20,060 nucleotides of DNA from Sulfurospirillum sp. UBA6790. GTDB taxonomy: Bacteria > Campylobacterota > Campylobacteria > Campylobacterales > Sulfurospirillaceae. This document shows positions 1-7,888 of this stretch, piece after piece. The notes under the pieces are model-generated. The model saw only the letters and a program-made list of their open reading frames with translations, searched no databases and had not been told where the DNA came from. Made by a program: the position numbers and the translations under genes. Positions within the stretch are counted from its first letter, which is position 1. Each line of letters starts with the position of its first letter. Where the stretch lies: the NCBI GenBank assembly GCA_002452855.1, contig DKFS01000015.1:1-20060 (forward strand), given 5' to 3'.

Positions 1-34
1 AATCCTTAATTGCTAAAATTTAAACGGGATTATA
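1..34 (-). promoter_or_regulatory. Promoter and ribosome-binding site for a gene left of the window
   Basis: On the minus strand a perfect TATAAT lies at 34-29, and AAGGATT lies at 7-1, at the window edge. The arrangement (-10 box, about 22 bases, then a Shine-Dalgarno sequence) is the same as in front of plsY in this window. It predicts a leftward gene whose start codon lies a few bases beyond position 1. The gene itself is not visible. Inference from motif spacing only. Confidence 0.5.
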
Positions 35-38
35 CCAC

Positions 39-65
39 AACTTTAGCTAGATTTAAAGTTTTTTT
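39..65 (+). terminator. Weak AT-only stem-loop with T-run
   Basis: AACTTTA (39-45) pairs with TAAAGTT (54-60) around an 8-base loop and runs into a T-tract to 65 when read rightward. No rightward gene is visible upstream, and the T-tract is on the wrong side to end the leftward folB transcript. It may be a coincidence of AT-rich sequence between folB and the promoter of the next leftward gene. Confidence 0.2.
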
Positions 66-74
66 AATGAAATT

Positions 75-413
75 TTAATTTTTATTACGGCTGACTCTAC
101 GCGCAACCCCAACTGTCGCATTTGGTAGGATGGAAGGTTTATAAATTTTTATCTTTAATGTGAGAATTTGAGGATAGAGATGAAGCAATTTTTGACTTAA
201 ATCTTCTAAGGCGTCTTCAATCAAAAAATAAGCCTCTTTTTTCATTTGTTCTTCAAGATAGAAGGCGATTTGAGCATAATCAATAAAGTTTTTTTGACTG
301 TAGTTATAATTTATTTTTACATGTAAAATAACTTTTTGAGGAGACAAACGCTCCTCTTCTAAAATGCCGATAATGGTCTCAAACGTTAAATCCTTGATGA
401 TAATTTGCATCAT
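75..413 (-). CDS. folB: Dihydroneopterin aldolase (FolB)
   Basis: FolB cleaves 7,8-dihydroneopterin to 6-hydroxymethyl-dihydropterin plus glycolaldehyde in cytosolic folate synthesis. The 112-residue product has the family's usual size (about 115-120). Visible family features are GILEEER near residue 16 (the conserved active-site Glu region), FIDYAQIA (the conserved Asp-Tyr pair) and a C-terminal IYKPS...VGVARRVSR segment carrying the conserved Lys. An open frame extends upstream to 491, but this runs inside plsY. I chose the ATG at 413, one base after the plsY stop; a second ATG follows at 410. The ribosome-binding site is poor, so translational coupling to plsY is likely. The pairing with plsY is positional rather than metabolic. 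Confidence 0.88.
   Translation of the reverse strand: MMQIIIKDLTFETIIGILEEERLSPQKVILHVKINYNYSQKNFIDYAQIAFYLEEQMKKEAYFLIEDALEDLSQKLLHLYPQILTLKIKIYKPSILPNATVGVARRVSRNKN
315..328. repeat. TTTTACATGTAAAA palindrome (TTACATGTAA copy 1 of 5)
   Basis: Perfect 14-bp palindrome inside folB. One of five copies of the TTACATGTAA core in the window; see findings. Confidence 0.6.
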
Positions 414-414
414 T

Positions 415-1041
415 TTAGATAACTTTTGTCTCTTTGCCTTGAAATAGACGCATAATATTTGGAATGTGTTTATAGACAATAACAAACGCAATTAAAAATA
501 AAGGTGCATGCGTTTTGATGCCCTCAATATCTGGATGAACGATAAACGATGAACCAATGAGTGCAATAAGTGCTAATAATGAAGAGAGTGAAGATACTTT
601 AAGAATTTTCCCTGCTAAAAACCATGTGATAAAAGCGATAAATGTCTCAATAGGCAACATCATCAATAAAACACCTGCCCCTGTCGCAACACCTTTGCCG
701 CCTTCAAATTTTAAATAAGGACTGTAACAGTGTCCGATAACAGCAAGAACAGCAATACTCCAAAGTGTCTCAATGCTTAAGCCCATTAATTTAGCAACTA
801 ATAAAACAACAATACCTTTGAGCGCGTCTAAAATGACAGTGGTAATTGCCAATTTTTTAGCAAGTGATGGATTGGTCTCTTTGAGCACTCTTAAAACATT
901 GGTTGCCCCAATACTGCCACTGCCACTTTCTCTGATGTCTTTGCCCGTAAATTGTTTAGCGAGCAATAATCCAAACGGAATACCGCCGACAAGATAGCTT
1001 ATAATATAGAATTGGACGTTAATATTAAAGAGAAAATCCAC
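415..1041 (-). CDS. plsY: Glycerol-3-phosphate acyltransferase PlsY
   Basis: Inner-membrane enzyme that moves an acyl group from acyl-phosphate to glycerol-3-phosphate, making lysophosphatidic acid, the first step of phospholipid synthesis. The 208-residue length is normal. The three PlsY signatures are visible: SGSGSIGATNVLR (about residues 39-51), GHCYSPYLKFEGGKGVATG (about 103-121, with the glycine-rich loop), and a hydrophobic C-terminal part ending in YKHIPNIMRL. Several hydrophobic segments fit a polytopic protein. The start is ATG at 1041, preceded by AAAGGATTCT, a good Shine-Dalgarno sequence. It is first in a leftward pair with folB and divergent from nadA. Confidence 0.95.
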   Translation of the reverse strand: MDFLFNINVQFYIISYLVGGIPFGLLLAKQFTGKDIRESGSGSIGATNVLRVLKETNPSLAKKLAITTVILDALKGIVVLLVAKLMGLSIETLWSIAVLAVIGHCYSPYLKFEGGKGVATGAGVLLMMLPIETFIAFITWFLAGKILKVSSLSSLLALIALIGSSFIVHPDIEGIKTHAPLFLIAFVIVYKHIPNIMRLFQGKETKVI

Positions 1042-1066
1042 ATAGAATCCTTTGTTGAAATAAGGC

Positions 1067-1072
1067 AGTATA
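1067..1072 (-). promoter_or_regulatory. -10 box for plsY-folB
   Basis: TATACT on the minus strand (1072-1067), 25 bases upstream of the plsY ATG, leaves a leader of roughly 20 bases containing AAAGGAT. A T/A-rich stretch lies upstream. No clear -35 box is seen, as is usual for the housekeeping sigma factor of this phylum. Confidence 0.55.
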
Positions 1073-1102
1073 GCAATAATTTTGTTATTATTTCTTTAAC
1101 GC

Positions 1103-1108
1103 TATAAT
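1103..1108 (+). promoter_or_regulatory. -10 box for nadA
   Basis: A perfect TATAAT lies 32 bases upstream of the nadA start, preceded by a T-rich tract (1081-1096) typical of Campylobacterota promoters. The predicted start near 1115 gives a leader of about 25 bases. The plsY and nadA promoters are back to back within about 100 bases. Confidence 0.65.
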
Positions 1109-1140
1109 GCGAAATTGTGATATAACCAAAGGATTTTACA

Positions 1141-2133
1141 GTGGATAATCAAGCTCTCAAAGAGGCCATTTTAAAGCTCAAAAAAGAGTTGCACGTCAGT
1201 ATTGTGGCGCATTTTTATCAAAAAGATGAAGTGTTTGAACTTGCGGATTATAAAGGTGACTCATTACAACTTGCTCAATGGGCAGCTAACGATGCCAATC
1301 CTAATTTACTGTTTTGTGGCGTAGGTTTTATGGGGCAAAGTGTTAAGATTTTAGCACCTAACAAGCGTGTTTTAATGCCAAAAATTGCTTGCTGTGCAAT
1401 GGCACGAATGATTGATGTGGATTATTACAACCAGAATATTGCGCTTTTAGAAAAAGAAGGACTCACAAAAGAAGATATCTTGCCTGTGACGTATATCAAC
1501 TGTTCTGCTGAGGTGAAAGCGGCTGTTGGTAAAATGGGTGGCTATGTATGTACGAGTTCTAATGCGAAGAAAATCATCACAAAAGCACTGGAGAGCAATA
1601 AAAAAATACTGTTTGTTCCTGACCGTTGTTTGGGACAAAATATCGCAAAAGAGATGGGACTGAAATCCTGTGTTGTGGCAGATGGTACAGACCCAAAAGA
1701 AGCAGATATCATTTGCTACAATGGATTTTGTTCGGTCCATCAACTCTTTGATGTCGATGATATCGCTTTTTATCGTGAAAAATACCCTGATATTTTGATT
1801 GTGACGCATCCTGAATGCAAGCCAGAAGTGTGTGAGCTTTCCGATTTTGTTGGTTCAACCAGTCAAATTATTGATTATGTCAATAAACTACCGAAAGAGC
1901 AAAAAGTTGCAATTGGGACAGAATACAATATGGTGAAACGGTTGCGTCAAGAAAATACTTATATCCTCTCATCTACCAAACCAGAATGTCCGACGATGAA
2001 TGAAACGACCCTTCAAAATGTTTATAATGTTCTTCTGAGTATCCAAGAAGGACGTTATGAAAACGAAATTACTATTTCTGAAGATACGCGTATATGGGCG
2101 CATGCAGCACTGAATAGGATGTTTGAACTATGA
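1141..2133 (+). CDS. nadA: Quinolinate synthase NadA
   Basis: Iron-sulfur enzyme condensing iminoaspartate with dihydroxyacetone phosphate to quinolinate, the NAD precursor. The 330-residue protein shows NadA landmarks in order: VAHFYQ (residue 22 on), ADYKGDSLQLA, CGVGFMGQSVKIL, a Cys pair at 84/85, YINCSAEVKA, VPDRCLGQN, GFCSVH (Cys197), HPECKPEV, GSTSQI and KPECPTMN (Cys283). Cys85, Cys197 and Cys283 are the likely [4Fe-4S] ligands by family comparison. It is unusually Cys-rich. The start is GTG with AAAGGA seven bases upstream. It overlaps nadC by four bases (ATGA). No nadB (aspartate oxidase) is present in the window, so the iminoaspartate source must be encoded elsewhere. Confidence 0.96.
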   Translation: MDNQALKEAILKLKKELHVSIVAHFYQKDEVFELADYKGDSLQLAQWAANDANPNLLFCGVGFMGQSVKILAPNKRVLMPKIACCAMARMIDVDYYNQNIALLEKEGLTKEDILPVTYINCSAEVKAAVGKMGGYVCTSSNAKKIITKALESNKKILFVPDRCLGQNIAKEMGLKSCVVADGTDPKEADIICYNGFCSVHQLFDVDDIAFYREKYPDILIVTHPECKPEVCELSDFVGSTSQIIDYVNKLPKEQKVAIGTEYNMVKRLRQENTYILSSTKPECPTMNETTLQNVYNVLLSIQEGRYENEITISEDTRIWAHAALNRMFEL

Positions 2134-2960
2134 TTAAAGCATTTGTCAAAAAAGCATTAGCAGAGGACGTTGGCAGAGGCGATTTATTTGCGTTAGTGGG
2201 GAAAGACAGTTTTGCAAGTGCAAATATTATCTGTAAAGATACAGGCATTTTTGCAGGACGTGATTATGTCAAAACACTCTGCAAAATGAATAAGCTAGAC
2301 ATTACGTTCTACTTTGATGATGGTGATGCACTCAAAAAAGGTGACTTGGTGGCACTGATTGAAGGAAAATCAAAAAATATTTTACGATGCGAACGCGTGA
2401 TTTTGAACTTAATGCAACATGCAAGTGGAATTGCCACGAATGTGGCATCGTATAAAAAAGCATTGGAAGGGCACAGTGTCAAATTGCTCGATACGCGTAA
2501 AACAAGACCTCATTTGCGTGTGTTTGAAAAATATGCGATTCGTTGCGGCGGAGGCAATAATCATCGTATGGGTCTTGATGATTGTTTGATGATTAAAGAC
2601 ACTCATCTTCAAACTATTGATGATTTAAAACTTTTTATTGGGGAAGCCAGAGAGAAACTCCCTTTTACATGTAAAATAGAAGTTGAGTGCGAAGATGTCG
2701 AATTTGCAAAGTTTGCAATGCACTGTGGTGCAGATATTATTATGTGCGATAACATGTCTCATTTGGCTATCTCTGAAGTGGTGGCTTACAAAAATGATCA
2801 TTTTTCACATGTTCTTTTAGAAGCCAGTGGCAATATTACCAAAGAAAATATTGTGGCATATGCTCAAACGGGTGTGGATGCTATCAGCAGTGGTAGTTTG
2901 ATTCATCAAGCTGTATGGCTTGATTTTTCAATGAAAATCACACACAAAACACTCATCTAA
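2130..2960 (+). CDS. nadC: Quinolinate phosphoribosyltransferase NadC
   Basis: Decarboxylating transferase making nicotinate mononucleotide from quinolinate and PRPP, directly after NadA in the pathway. The 276-residue length is normal. Motifs visible are LAEDVGRGDLF at the N-terminus, ILRCERVILNLMQHASGIAT, the active-site block LLDTRKTRPHLRVFEKYA with RCGGGNNHRMGLDD, IEVECEDVEFA, and LEASGNIT...GVDAISSG near the C-terminus. The ATG overlaps the nadA stop, so translation is coupled. Confidence 0.96.
   Translation: MIKAFVKKALAEDVGRGDLFALVGKDSFASANIICKDTGIFAGRDYVKTLCKMNKLDITFYFDDGDALKKGDLVALIEGKSKNILRCERVILNLMQHASGIATNVASYKKALEGHSVKLLDTRKTRPHLRVFEKYAIRCGGGNNHRMGLDDCLMIKDTHLQTIDDLKLFIGEAREKLPFTCKIEVECEDVEFAKFAMHCGADIIMCDNMSHLAISEVVAYKNDHFSHVLLEASGNITKENIVAYAQTGVDAISSGSLIHQAVWLDFSMKITHKTLI
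2663..2676. repeat. TTTTACATGTAAAA palindrome (copy 2 of 5)
   Basis: Perfect 14-bp palindrome inside nadC, identical over all 14 bases to the copy in folB. See findings. Confidence 0.6.
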
Positions 2961-2976
2961 GCACAAAGGGTGATGC

Positions 2977-4035
2977 GTGGCTGATGATCAAGAAAAGACC
3001 GAAGAAGCCACCTCCAAGAAAATAGAAGATGCTCGAAAAGACGGTAATGTCCCTAAAAGTATGGACACCAGCGCTTTTGTTACGTTGGTGGTTGCTTTGG
3101 TGGCTTTTTTGGCAATGCTTTCTTGGATTGAATCACGTGTTGTCTATTTATACTACTATTATCAGTCTCTTATTGGCAGTGAAATCACCAAAGAAATCAC
3201 CCTCCAAGTCTCCATAATCACATTTCGTGAAATTATTTATATGGTCATTCCTCTTGCTTTGTCCGTTGCGATTGCAGGCTTACTTGCCAATATTTTACAA
3301 ACGGGGTTTATTTTTACAACCAAACCACTCATGCCGGATTTTAGCAAACTAGATCCTATTAAAGGACTGAAAAACCTTTTATCTATTAAAAAATTAGTCG
3401 AAACAATCAAAACTATTTTAAAAGTAACCGTTGTTATGTGGGTGAGTTATTATTTTCTACTTGAATTTACCAAAGAACTTCCTACGGTTATCTATTTTCC
3501 GCTTTATGAACAATTGGGATGGTTAAAGTCGAAAGTATTGATTTTAGCTGCGGTGATTCTACTTATCTTTTTAATTTTGGCCTTAATGGATTTATTGTTT
3601 GTTCGCTATACCTATTTTAAAAGCTTACGTATGAGTAAGCAAGAGATTAAAGATGAGTATAAACAGATGGAAGGTGACCCCAAAATTAAAGCAAAGATTC
3701 GGCAAATTCAAATGCAAATGACACGAAAGCGTATGATGCAAGAGATTCCGCAAGCAGATGTTGTGATTACCAATCCAACGCACTATGCCATTGCAATTCG
3801 TTATAATCAAGATAAAGAGGCGGCGCCCAAAGTGATTGCCAAAGGGACAGATTATGTGGCTTTGCGCATTAAAGAAGTGGCCATGAATTATAATATTCAA
3901 ATTGTTGAAAACCCACCTTTAGCGCGCGAACTCTACAAAAAATGCAATCTTGGAGAGTTGATTCCTGAAAATCTTTATAAGGCAGTTGCTGAAGTCTTAG
4001 CCTTTGTTTACAAGAGCTCTAAAAAAGCAAGATAA
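2977..4035 (+). CDS. flhB: Flagellar type III export protein FlhB
   Basis: Inner-membrane component of the flagellar export gate that switches substrate from hook to filament type after self-cleavage. The 352-residue protein is full length. It begins with the family signature EKTEEATSKKIEDARKDGN, has four hydrophobic segments (about residues 30-50, 85-110, 140-165, 185-210), and a cytoplasmic domain with the autocleavage motif NPTH at 266-269. The QEIKDEYKQMEGDPKIKAK linker is also typical. The start is GTG with AAAGGG six bases upstream. It follows nadC by 16 bases and is probably cotranscribed. The complete membrane domain and NPTH distinguish it from the truncated FlhB-like paralogue. Confidence 0.95.
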   Translation: MADDQEKTEEATSKKIEDARKDGNVPKSMDTSAFVTLVVALVAFLAMLSWIESRVVYLYYYYQSLIGSEITKEITLQVSIITFREIIYMVIPLALSVAIAGLLANILQTGFIFTTKPLMPDFSKLDPIKGLKNLLSIKKLVETIKTILKVTVVMWVSYYFLLEFTKELPTVIYFPLYEQLGWLKSKVLILAAVILLIFLILALMDLLFVRYTYFKSLRMSKQEIKDEYKQMEGDPKIKAKIRQIQMQMTRKRMMQEIPQADVVITNPTHYAIAIRYNQDKEAAPKVIAKGTDYVALRIKEVAMNYNIQIVENPPLARELYKKCNLGELIPENLYKAVAEVLAFVYKSSKKAR

Positions 4036-4058
4036 TATACATATCAGCTAAAATTAAG

Positions 4059-4064
4059 TATAAT
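4059..4064 (+). promoter_or_regulatory. -10 box for the DHH phosphoesterase operon
   Basis: TATAAT, 29 bases before the preferred ATG at 4094 and immediately after the flhB stop, in an AT-rich stretch. The predicted leader is about 23 bases and contains the AAGGTGG ribosome-binding site (4079-4085). No terminator is visible between flhB and this promoter. Confidence 0.6.
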
Positions 4065-4093
4065 CGCCCTTTTATCTCAAGGTGGTATCGAGA

Positions 4094-5032
4094 ATGTATC
4101 AACAAGCGTGGAAAAAGATGCTTGAATCAAATCATATCGTTATTGTTTCGCATGTGCATCCTGATGGAGATACGCTAGGTAGCGCTTTAGCACTCTATGA
4201 AGTTTTAATCCGAGCTGGGAAAAAAGTAACGCATTACAACAAAAATAAAGAATTACCAACGGTATACGACTTTTTACCTGGTTTTTCAAAAATTAAACAT
4301 GAATTGCCTAAGCAATTTGATTTGGTTGTAAGTTGCGATTGCTCAACCCAAGATCGCCTAAAAATTCCAGAAGGCGATTATGAGATTATCAACATTGACC
4401 ATCATATAACCAATCGCTATTTTGGTACGATAAACGTTGTTGTTGATCGTTTTAGTAGCGCAGGTATGGTCGTGTATGAACTTCTAAAAGCTAACAAAGT
4501 TGAGATAACAAAAGCGTGCGCAATATGTCTTTATACGGCAATAGCTGATGATACTGGTTTCTTTTTGTACGGTGATATGGATGAACAAACATTTACTATT
4601 GTGTCGCAATTAGTGAAATGTGGAGCCAATCCTCAAGATATTGCTTCAAAAGTAAAACGTCGTGAGCCACTCTCAAAAATCAGGTTGATGGGGTATATGC
4701 TCAATCACTTTGATGTGTATGAGCATGGTACAATTGCAACAATTATTTTTGATAGAGCAACGCTAGAGGCAACCGGTGCAAAAAGACACGATACTAAAAA
4801 TATCGTTAATATGCTACGCAGTATTGTCAATGTGACAGTTGCAATTATGATTTTGGAAGAGAATGAGGGAGGCTATAAAGTCTCATTACGTAGTAAAGAT
4901 ATTAATGTCTCAAAAATTGCTTTGGAGTATCACGGTGGAGGTCATAAAACAGCGGCAGGATTTGAAGTGCCAGCTTGTGACCCCACAATACTTCGAGACG
5001 AAATTGTTGAGAAAATTAAAAGGATAAATTAG
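4094..5032 (+). CDS. DHH/DHHA1 phosphoesterase, NrnA-like
   Basis: Manganese-dependent phosphoesterase of the DHH superfamily; bacterial NrnA-type relatives degrade short oligoribonucleotides and/or 3'-phosphoadenosine phosphate. Visible motifs are SHVHPDGDTLGSALAL (motif I), VVSCDCST (motif II), NIDHHITN (the DHH motif), TAIADDTGFF (motif IV), and the DHHA1 signature GGGHKTAAGF near the C-terminus. At about 312 residues it has the usual size. A GTG at 4082 would add four residues, but the AAGGTGG at 4079-4085 is positioned for the ATG at 4094, which I prefer. The exact substrate (nanoRNA, pAp or c-di-AMP products) cannot be read from sequence. It heads the run with the M23 peptidase and minC. 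Confidence 0.9.
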   Translation: MYQQAWKKMLESNHIVIVSHVHPDGDTLGSALALYEVLIRAGKKVTHYNKNKELPTVYDFLPGFSKIKHELPKQFDLVVSCDCSTQDRLKIPEGDYEIINIDHHITNRYFGTINVVVDRFSSAGMVVYELLKANKVEITKACAICLYTAIADDTGFFLYGDMDEQTFTIVSQLVKCGANPQDIASKVKRREPLSKIRLMGYMLNHFDVYEHGTIATIIFDRATLEATGAKRHDTKNIVNMLRSIVNVTVAIMILEENEGGYKVSLRSKDINVSKIALEYHGGGHKTAAGFEVPACDPTILRDEIVEKIKRIN

Positions 5033-5034
5033 AA

Positions 5035-6405
5035 ATGAAAAAACAACGAAAATCCTCAGTAGCGGCACTTCTTTTAGGGCTGATTTTTTTAATTTTAGTC
5101 GGTGGATTGGCTTATGTCTATAATTCGAGTTTATTTGAAAGAGAAGCTCCAAAGATTATGCTTCAAAAAGAAATCGAATGGAATTTAAAAGACCCAATCC
5201 ATGTTCAAGTAGGCGACGAAAGCGGCATAAAAATGGTTAAAGCATCTCTGTATGATGGTGAAAAGAGTGTGGATTTAGAGAGTAAGGTACTTAAAACGCC
5301 TGAGCAAATTGTCGATCTTAATCTTTCTTTTCCAAAAACAGGTTTTGGTGCAAATAAAAAACTGTTTGAACTCAGTATTGAAGCTGTGGATGCCAGTAAA
5401 TGGAATTTCTTTTCAGGAAATCATGCAAGTGCTAAAGCCATTATTAAAGTCGATACGAGAAGACCTGAGGTAACCATTGTTGGAAGTTCGTATAAAATTA
5501 TGAAAGGTGGCGTTGCTACTGTTATTTTCAAAGCTCAAGACGAAGCGATGAAATCGCTGTATATTGAGACAAGTTTTGGCAAAAAGTTTTATCCAACACC
5601 TTTTTATAAAGAGGGTTATTATATCTCTTTAGTTGCATGGCCGACTCGTGCTGAAAACTTTAGCGCAGCGGTGGTTGCTATTGATAGAGCCGGTAATATC
5701 ACAAAAGCACATATTCCATATTTTCTTCAAGATCGTAAATACAAGACATCAACGATTCAACTTGAAGATCGTTTCTTAGATGGTAAAATTGCTGACCTTA
5801 TTTCGGAAGTCGCACCAGAACGCTCATCATTGGGAAGATTGGAAAAATTTAAATTTGTTAATGAAACAATGCGTGATGGCAATGAAGATGTGATATTAAA
5901 AGTAACATCGACGATTCAAACCGACCTAATTAATGGATTTTTCTTAAAACCATTTTACCCATTACGCAATGGCAAAGTTGTTGCAAGTTTTGGAGATCAT
6001 CGTTTTTACGAGTACGAAAAACAGCCTACGAGTGAGTCTTATCATCTAGGCTTAGATTTGGCAAGTAATGCTCAAGCACCTATTCAAACATCAAACGATG
6101 GTGTTATTGTCTTAGCGCGAGAAAATGGTATCTACGGTAATAATATTATCATCTCACATGGGTTAGGCGTTTATTCTCTTTACGGTCACTGTTCAAGCTT
6201 CTTGGTAAAAGAGGGCGATGTTGTCAAAGCAGGCGATGTGATAGCAAAAACCGGTTTAACAGGTTTGGCTTTGGGAGATCATCTTCACTTTGGAATGTAT
6301 GTTCAAGGGGTTGATGTAAGACCTGAGGAGTGGATGGATGAAGTGTGGTTGAAAGAGAGTATCTACAATATTATTGATTCAGCAAAGAAGATGATTGACA
6401 GATGA
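5035..6405 (+). CDS. Membrane-anchored M23 (LytM) peptidoglycan peptidase
   Basis: 456 residues: a short basic N-terminus, one transmembrane helix (about 9-29) that anchors the protein facing the periplasm, a long region of beta-sandwich character (about 40-300), and a C-terminal LytM domain (about 320-430). Zinc ligands by family pattern are His337 and Asp341 (HLGLD) and His418 (HLHFG), with His385 (YGH) as catalytic partner, so it should be an active endopeptidase cutting peptide cross-links. AAAGGA lies 11 bases before the ATG, and only two bases separate it from the DHH gene. It overlaps minC by four bases (ATGA). In this phylum M23 enzymes shape curved or helical cells; a shape or division role is an inference from family and from minC next door. 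Confidence 0.9.
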   Translation: MKKQRKSSVAALLLGLIFLILVGGLAYVYNSSLFEREAPKIMLQKEIEWNLKDPIHVQVGDESGIKMVKASLYDGEKSVDLESKVLKTPEQIVDLNLSFPKTGFGANKKLFELSIEAVDASKWNFFSGNHASAKAIIKVDTRRPEVTIVGSSYKIMKGGVATVIFKAQDEAMKSLYIETSFGKKFYPTPFYKEGYYISLVAWPTRAENFSAAVVAIDRAGNITKAHIPYFLQDRKYKTSTIQLEDRFLDGKIADLISEVAPERSSLGRLEKFKFVNETMRDGNEDVILKVTSTIQTDLINGFFLKPFYPLRNGKVVASFGDHRFYEYEKQPTSESYHLGLDLASNAQAPIQTSNDGVIVLARENGIYGNNIIISHGLGVYSLYGHCSSFLVKEGDVVKAGDVIAKTGLTGLALGDHLHFGMYVQGVDVRPEEWMDEVWLKESIYNIIDSAKKMIDR

Positions 6406-7007
6406 AAGTAACGCAAAAAAATGTCAGAGTGTTTCACATCGAAATTGATGATGAAGCAGCATTTCTTGATTATTTTAAAAAAAACAGCCTCCTTTTGAAG
6501 GAATTCTTTTTGCTTATAGAAGGGAATATTACACCCAAAATAGGCTTCTTATTAGAGCAGAGTGGGGTATGTTATAAAGACATTAATCAGTGTAACATTC
6601 GTTTCGCAGGTATAAAAAAAGAAGCGGCTTTCGTTGATGAACCTATTCAAAAAGAAGCCACTCAAGAGATTGCAATTCAGACGAACGATACGAAGCAGAA
6701 TCGAAAATTAAAATTGTACGATAGACCTATACGCTCCGGTGAAGAAATTCATGAAAGCCTCCCGATGGTTATTTTTGGCCGTGTGAATAGTGGTGCGAAA
6801 GTTTTTTGTGAAGAGAGCTTAAGTATTTATGGTATTATTGACGGATTAGTACAATGTGATGGCGATTATATCGTACTCAATGGCATCAGCCCACGAGGTC
6901 ACCTCATTTTTAATGGGGAGATTGTGGAACGAGAGATGCTGAAAGAAAATATTCTTCAAAAAATTGTTATGCGTGAACATGTGTTGGAGATAAAGGAAGT
7001 TGTGTGA
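6402..7007 (+). CDS. minC: Septum site-determining protein MinC
   Basis: Inhibitor of FtsZ ring assembly that works with membrane-bound MinD to keep division at mid-cell. The 201-residue protein is short, as is usual for this phylum. The C-terminal beta-helix domain is recognisable (about residues 105-175): YDRPIRSGEEI, then VIFGRVNSGAKVFCEESLSI and YGIIDGLVQCDGDY, matching the G-x-V-x-x-GA-x-V repeat style of MinC. The N-terminal domain is divergent, and residues 75-100 look like a polar linker. Translation is coupled to the M23 peptidase (ATGA). minD and minE are not in this window. Confidence 0.85.
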   Translation: MKVTQKNVRVFHIEIDDEAAFLDYFKKNSLLLKEFFLLIEGNITPKIGFLLEQSGVCYKDINQCNIRFAGIKKEAAFVDEPIQKEATQEIAIQTNDTKQNRKLKLYDRPIRSGEEIHESLPMVIFGRVNSGAKVFCEESLSIYGIIDGLVQCDGDYIVLNGISPRGHLIFNGEIVEREMLKENILQKIVMREHVLEIKEVV

Positions 7008-7888
7008 AACAAACAACATTGGCTAGAGCTGTAAGTGGCATCGGCATAGGGCTTCATAAAGGTGAGCCTATTCAAATGCACTTAGAGCCACTTGAAGCAA
7101 ATAATGGAATACTTTTTTACAGAAGTGATGTTGGTCTCTTAGTCAAAGCAACACCTGAGAATGTTGTTAATACTCAGATGGCAACGGTCATTGGTAATTC
7201 AAGTGCCTATATTTCAACAATTGAGCATTTGCTCTCAGCAATTTATGCCTATGGTATTGATAATGTACGTGTTGTTCTGGATGGTCCTGAAGTTCCTGTA
7301 ATGGACGGAAGTAGTGCTAGCTTTTGTATGATGCTTGATGAAGCAGGTATTAGAAAGCTGGATGAAACAAAGCATGTGCTTATTATTAAAAAAGAAATTG
7401 AAGTATCCGATGGCAAAAAATTTGCGAGAGTCACTCCTAGTTTGAAACCAAGTTATAGTTTTGTGATTGAATTTAATCATCCTGCTATTGGCAGACAAGA
7501 GTACGGTTTTGAGTTTAGCAAAAAGAATTTTATTGAAGAGATAGCACGTGCACGAACATTTGGATTTCTAAAAGACGCACAAATGCTACGTTCAAGAGGA
7601 CTTGCTCTTGGCGGTTCATTAGACAACGCTGTGGTTATGGATGATCATAAAATTCTTAATCCAGAAGGGTTGCGTTTTTCCAATGAGTTTGTTCGCCATA
7701 AAATTTTGGACGCCATTGGTGATTTATCATTGCTCGGAGCACCTTTTGTGGGTGATTATAGCTCTTTTGCAGGTAGCCACAATCTGAATCATGAATTAAC
7801 TAAGGCTATATTAAGAGATCCAAGTAATTATGAAATTAGAGCACTCAGTCCAGAAAAAGCACAAGAGTTTGAAAAGGTCTACGCATAA
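7004..7888 (+). CDS. lpxC: UDP-3-O-acyl-N-acetylglucosamine deacetylase LpxC
   Basis: Zinc amidase for the first committed step of lipid A synthesis, in the cytosol. The 294-residue length is normal. By comparison with the E. coli enzyme the zinc ligands are His75 (TIEHLLSA), His232 and Asp236 (RHKILDAIGD), with Glu74 as general base and His259 (GSHN) as the catalytic His. Other signatures are GIGLHKGEP, DGPEVPVMDGSS, RARTFGFL and LGGSLDNAVV. The GTG start overlaps the minC stop, with AAAGGAAG upstream. The stop codon is TAA (7886-7888), embedded in ATAA where the next gene appears to start. Confidence 0.96.
   Translation: MKQTTLARAVSGIGIGLHKGEPIQMHLEPLEANNGILFYRSDVGLLVKATPENVVNTQMATVIGNSSAYISTIEHLLSAIYAYGIDNVRVVLDGPEVPVMDGSSASFCMMLDEAGIRKLDETKHVLIIKKEIEVSDGKKFARVTPSLKPSYSFVIEFNHPAIGRQEYGFEFSKKNFIEEIARARTFGFLKDAQMLRSRGLALGGSLDNAVVMDDHKILNPEGLRFSNEFVRHKILDAIGDLSLLGAPFVGDYSSFAGSHNLNHELTKAILRDPSNYEIRALSPEKAQEFEKVYA

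Noticed and set aside
414..491. N-terminal extension of FolB
   Set aside because: It would lie wholly inside plsY, and the family length and first strand fit the ATG at 413.
2977..4035. Truncated FlhB paralogue
   Set aside because: The full membrane domain and NPTH cleavage motif are present.
4082..4084. GTG as start of the DHH phosphoesterase
   Set aside because: It lies inside the AAGGTGG sequence that is correctly spaced for the ATG at 4094.
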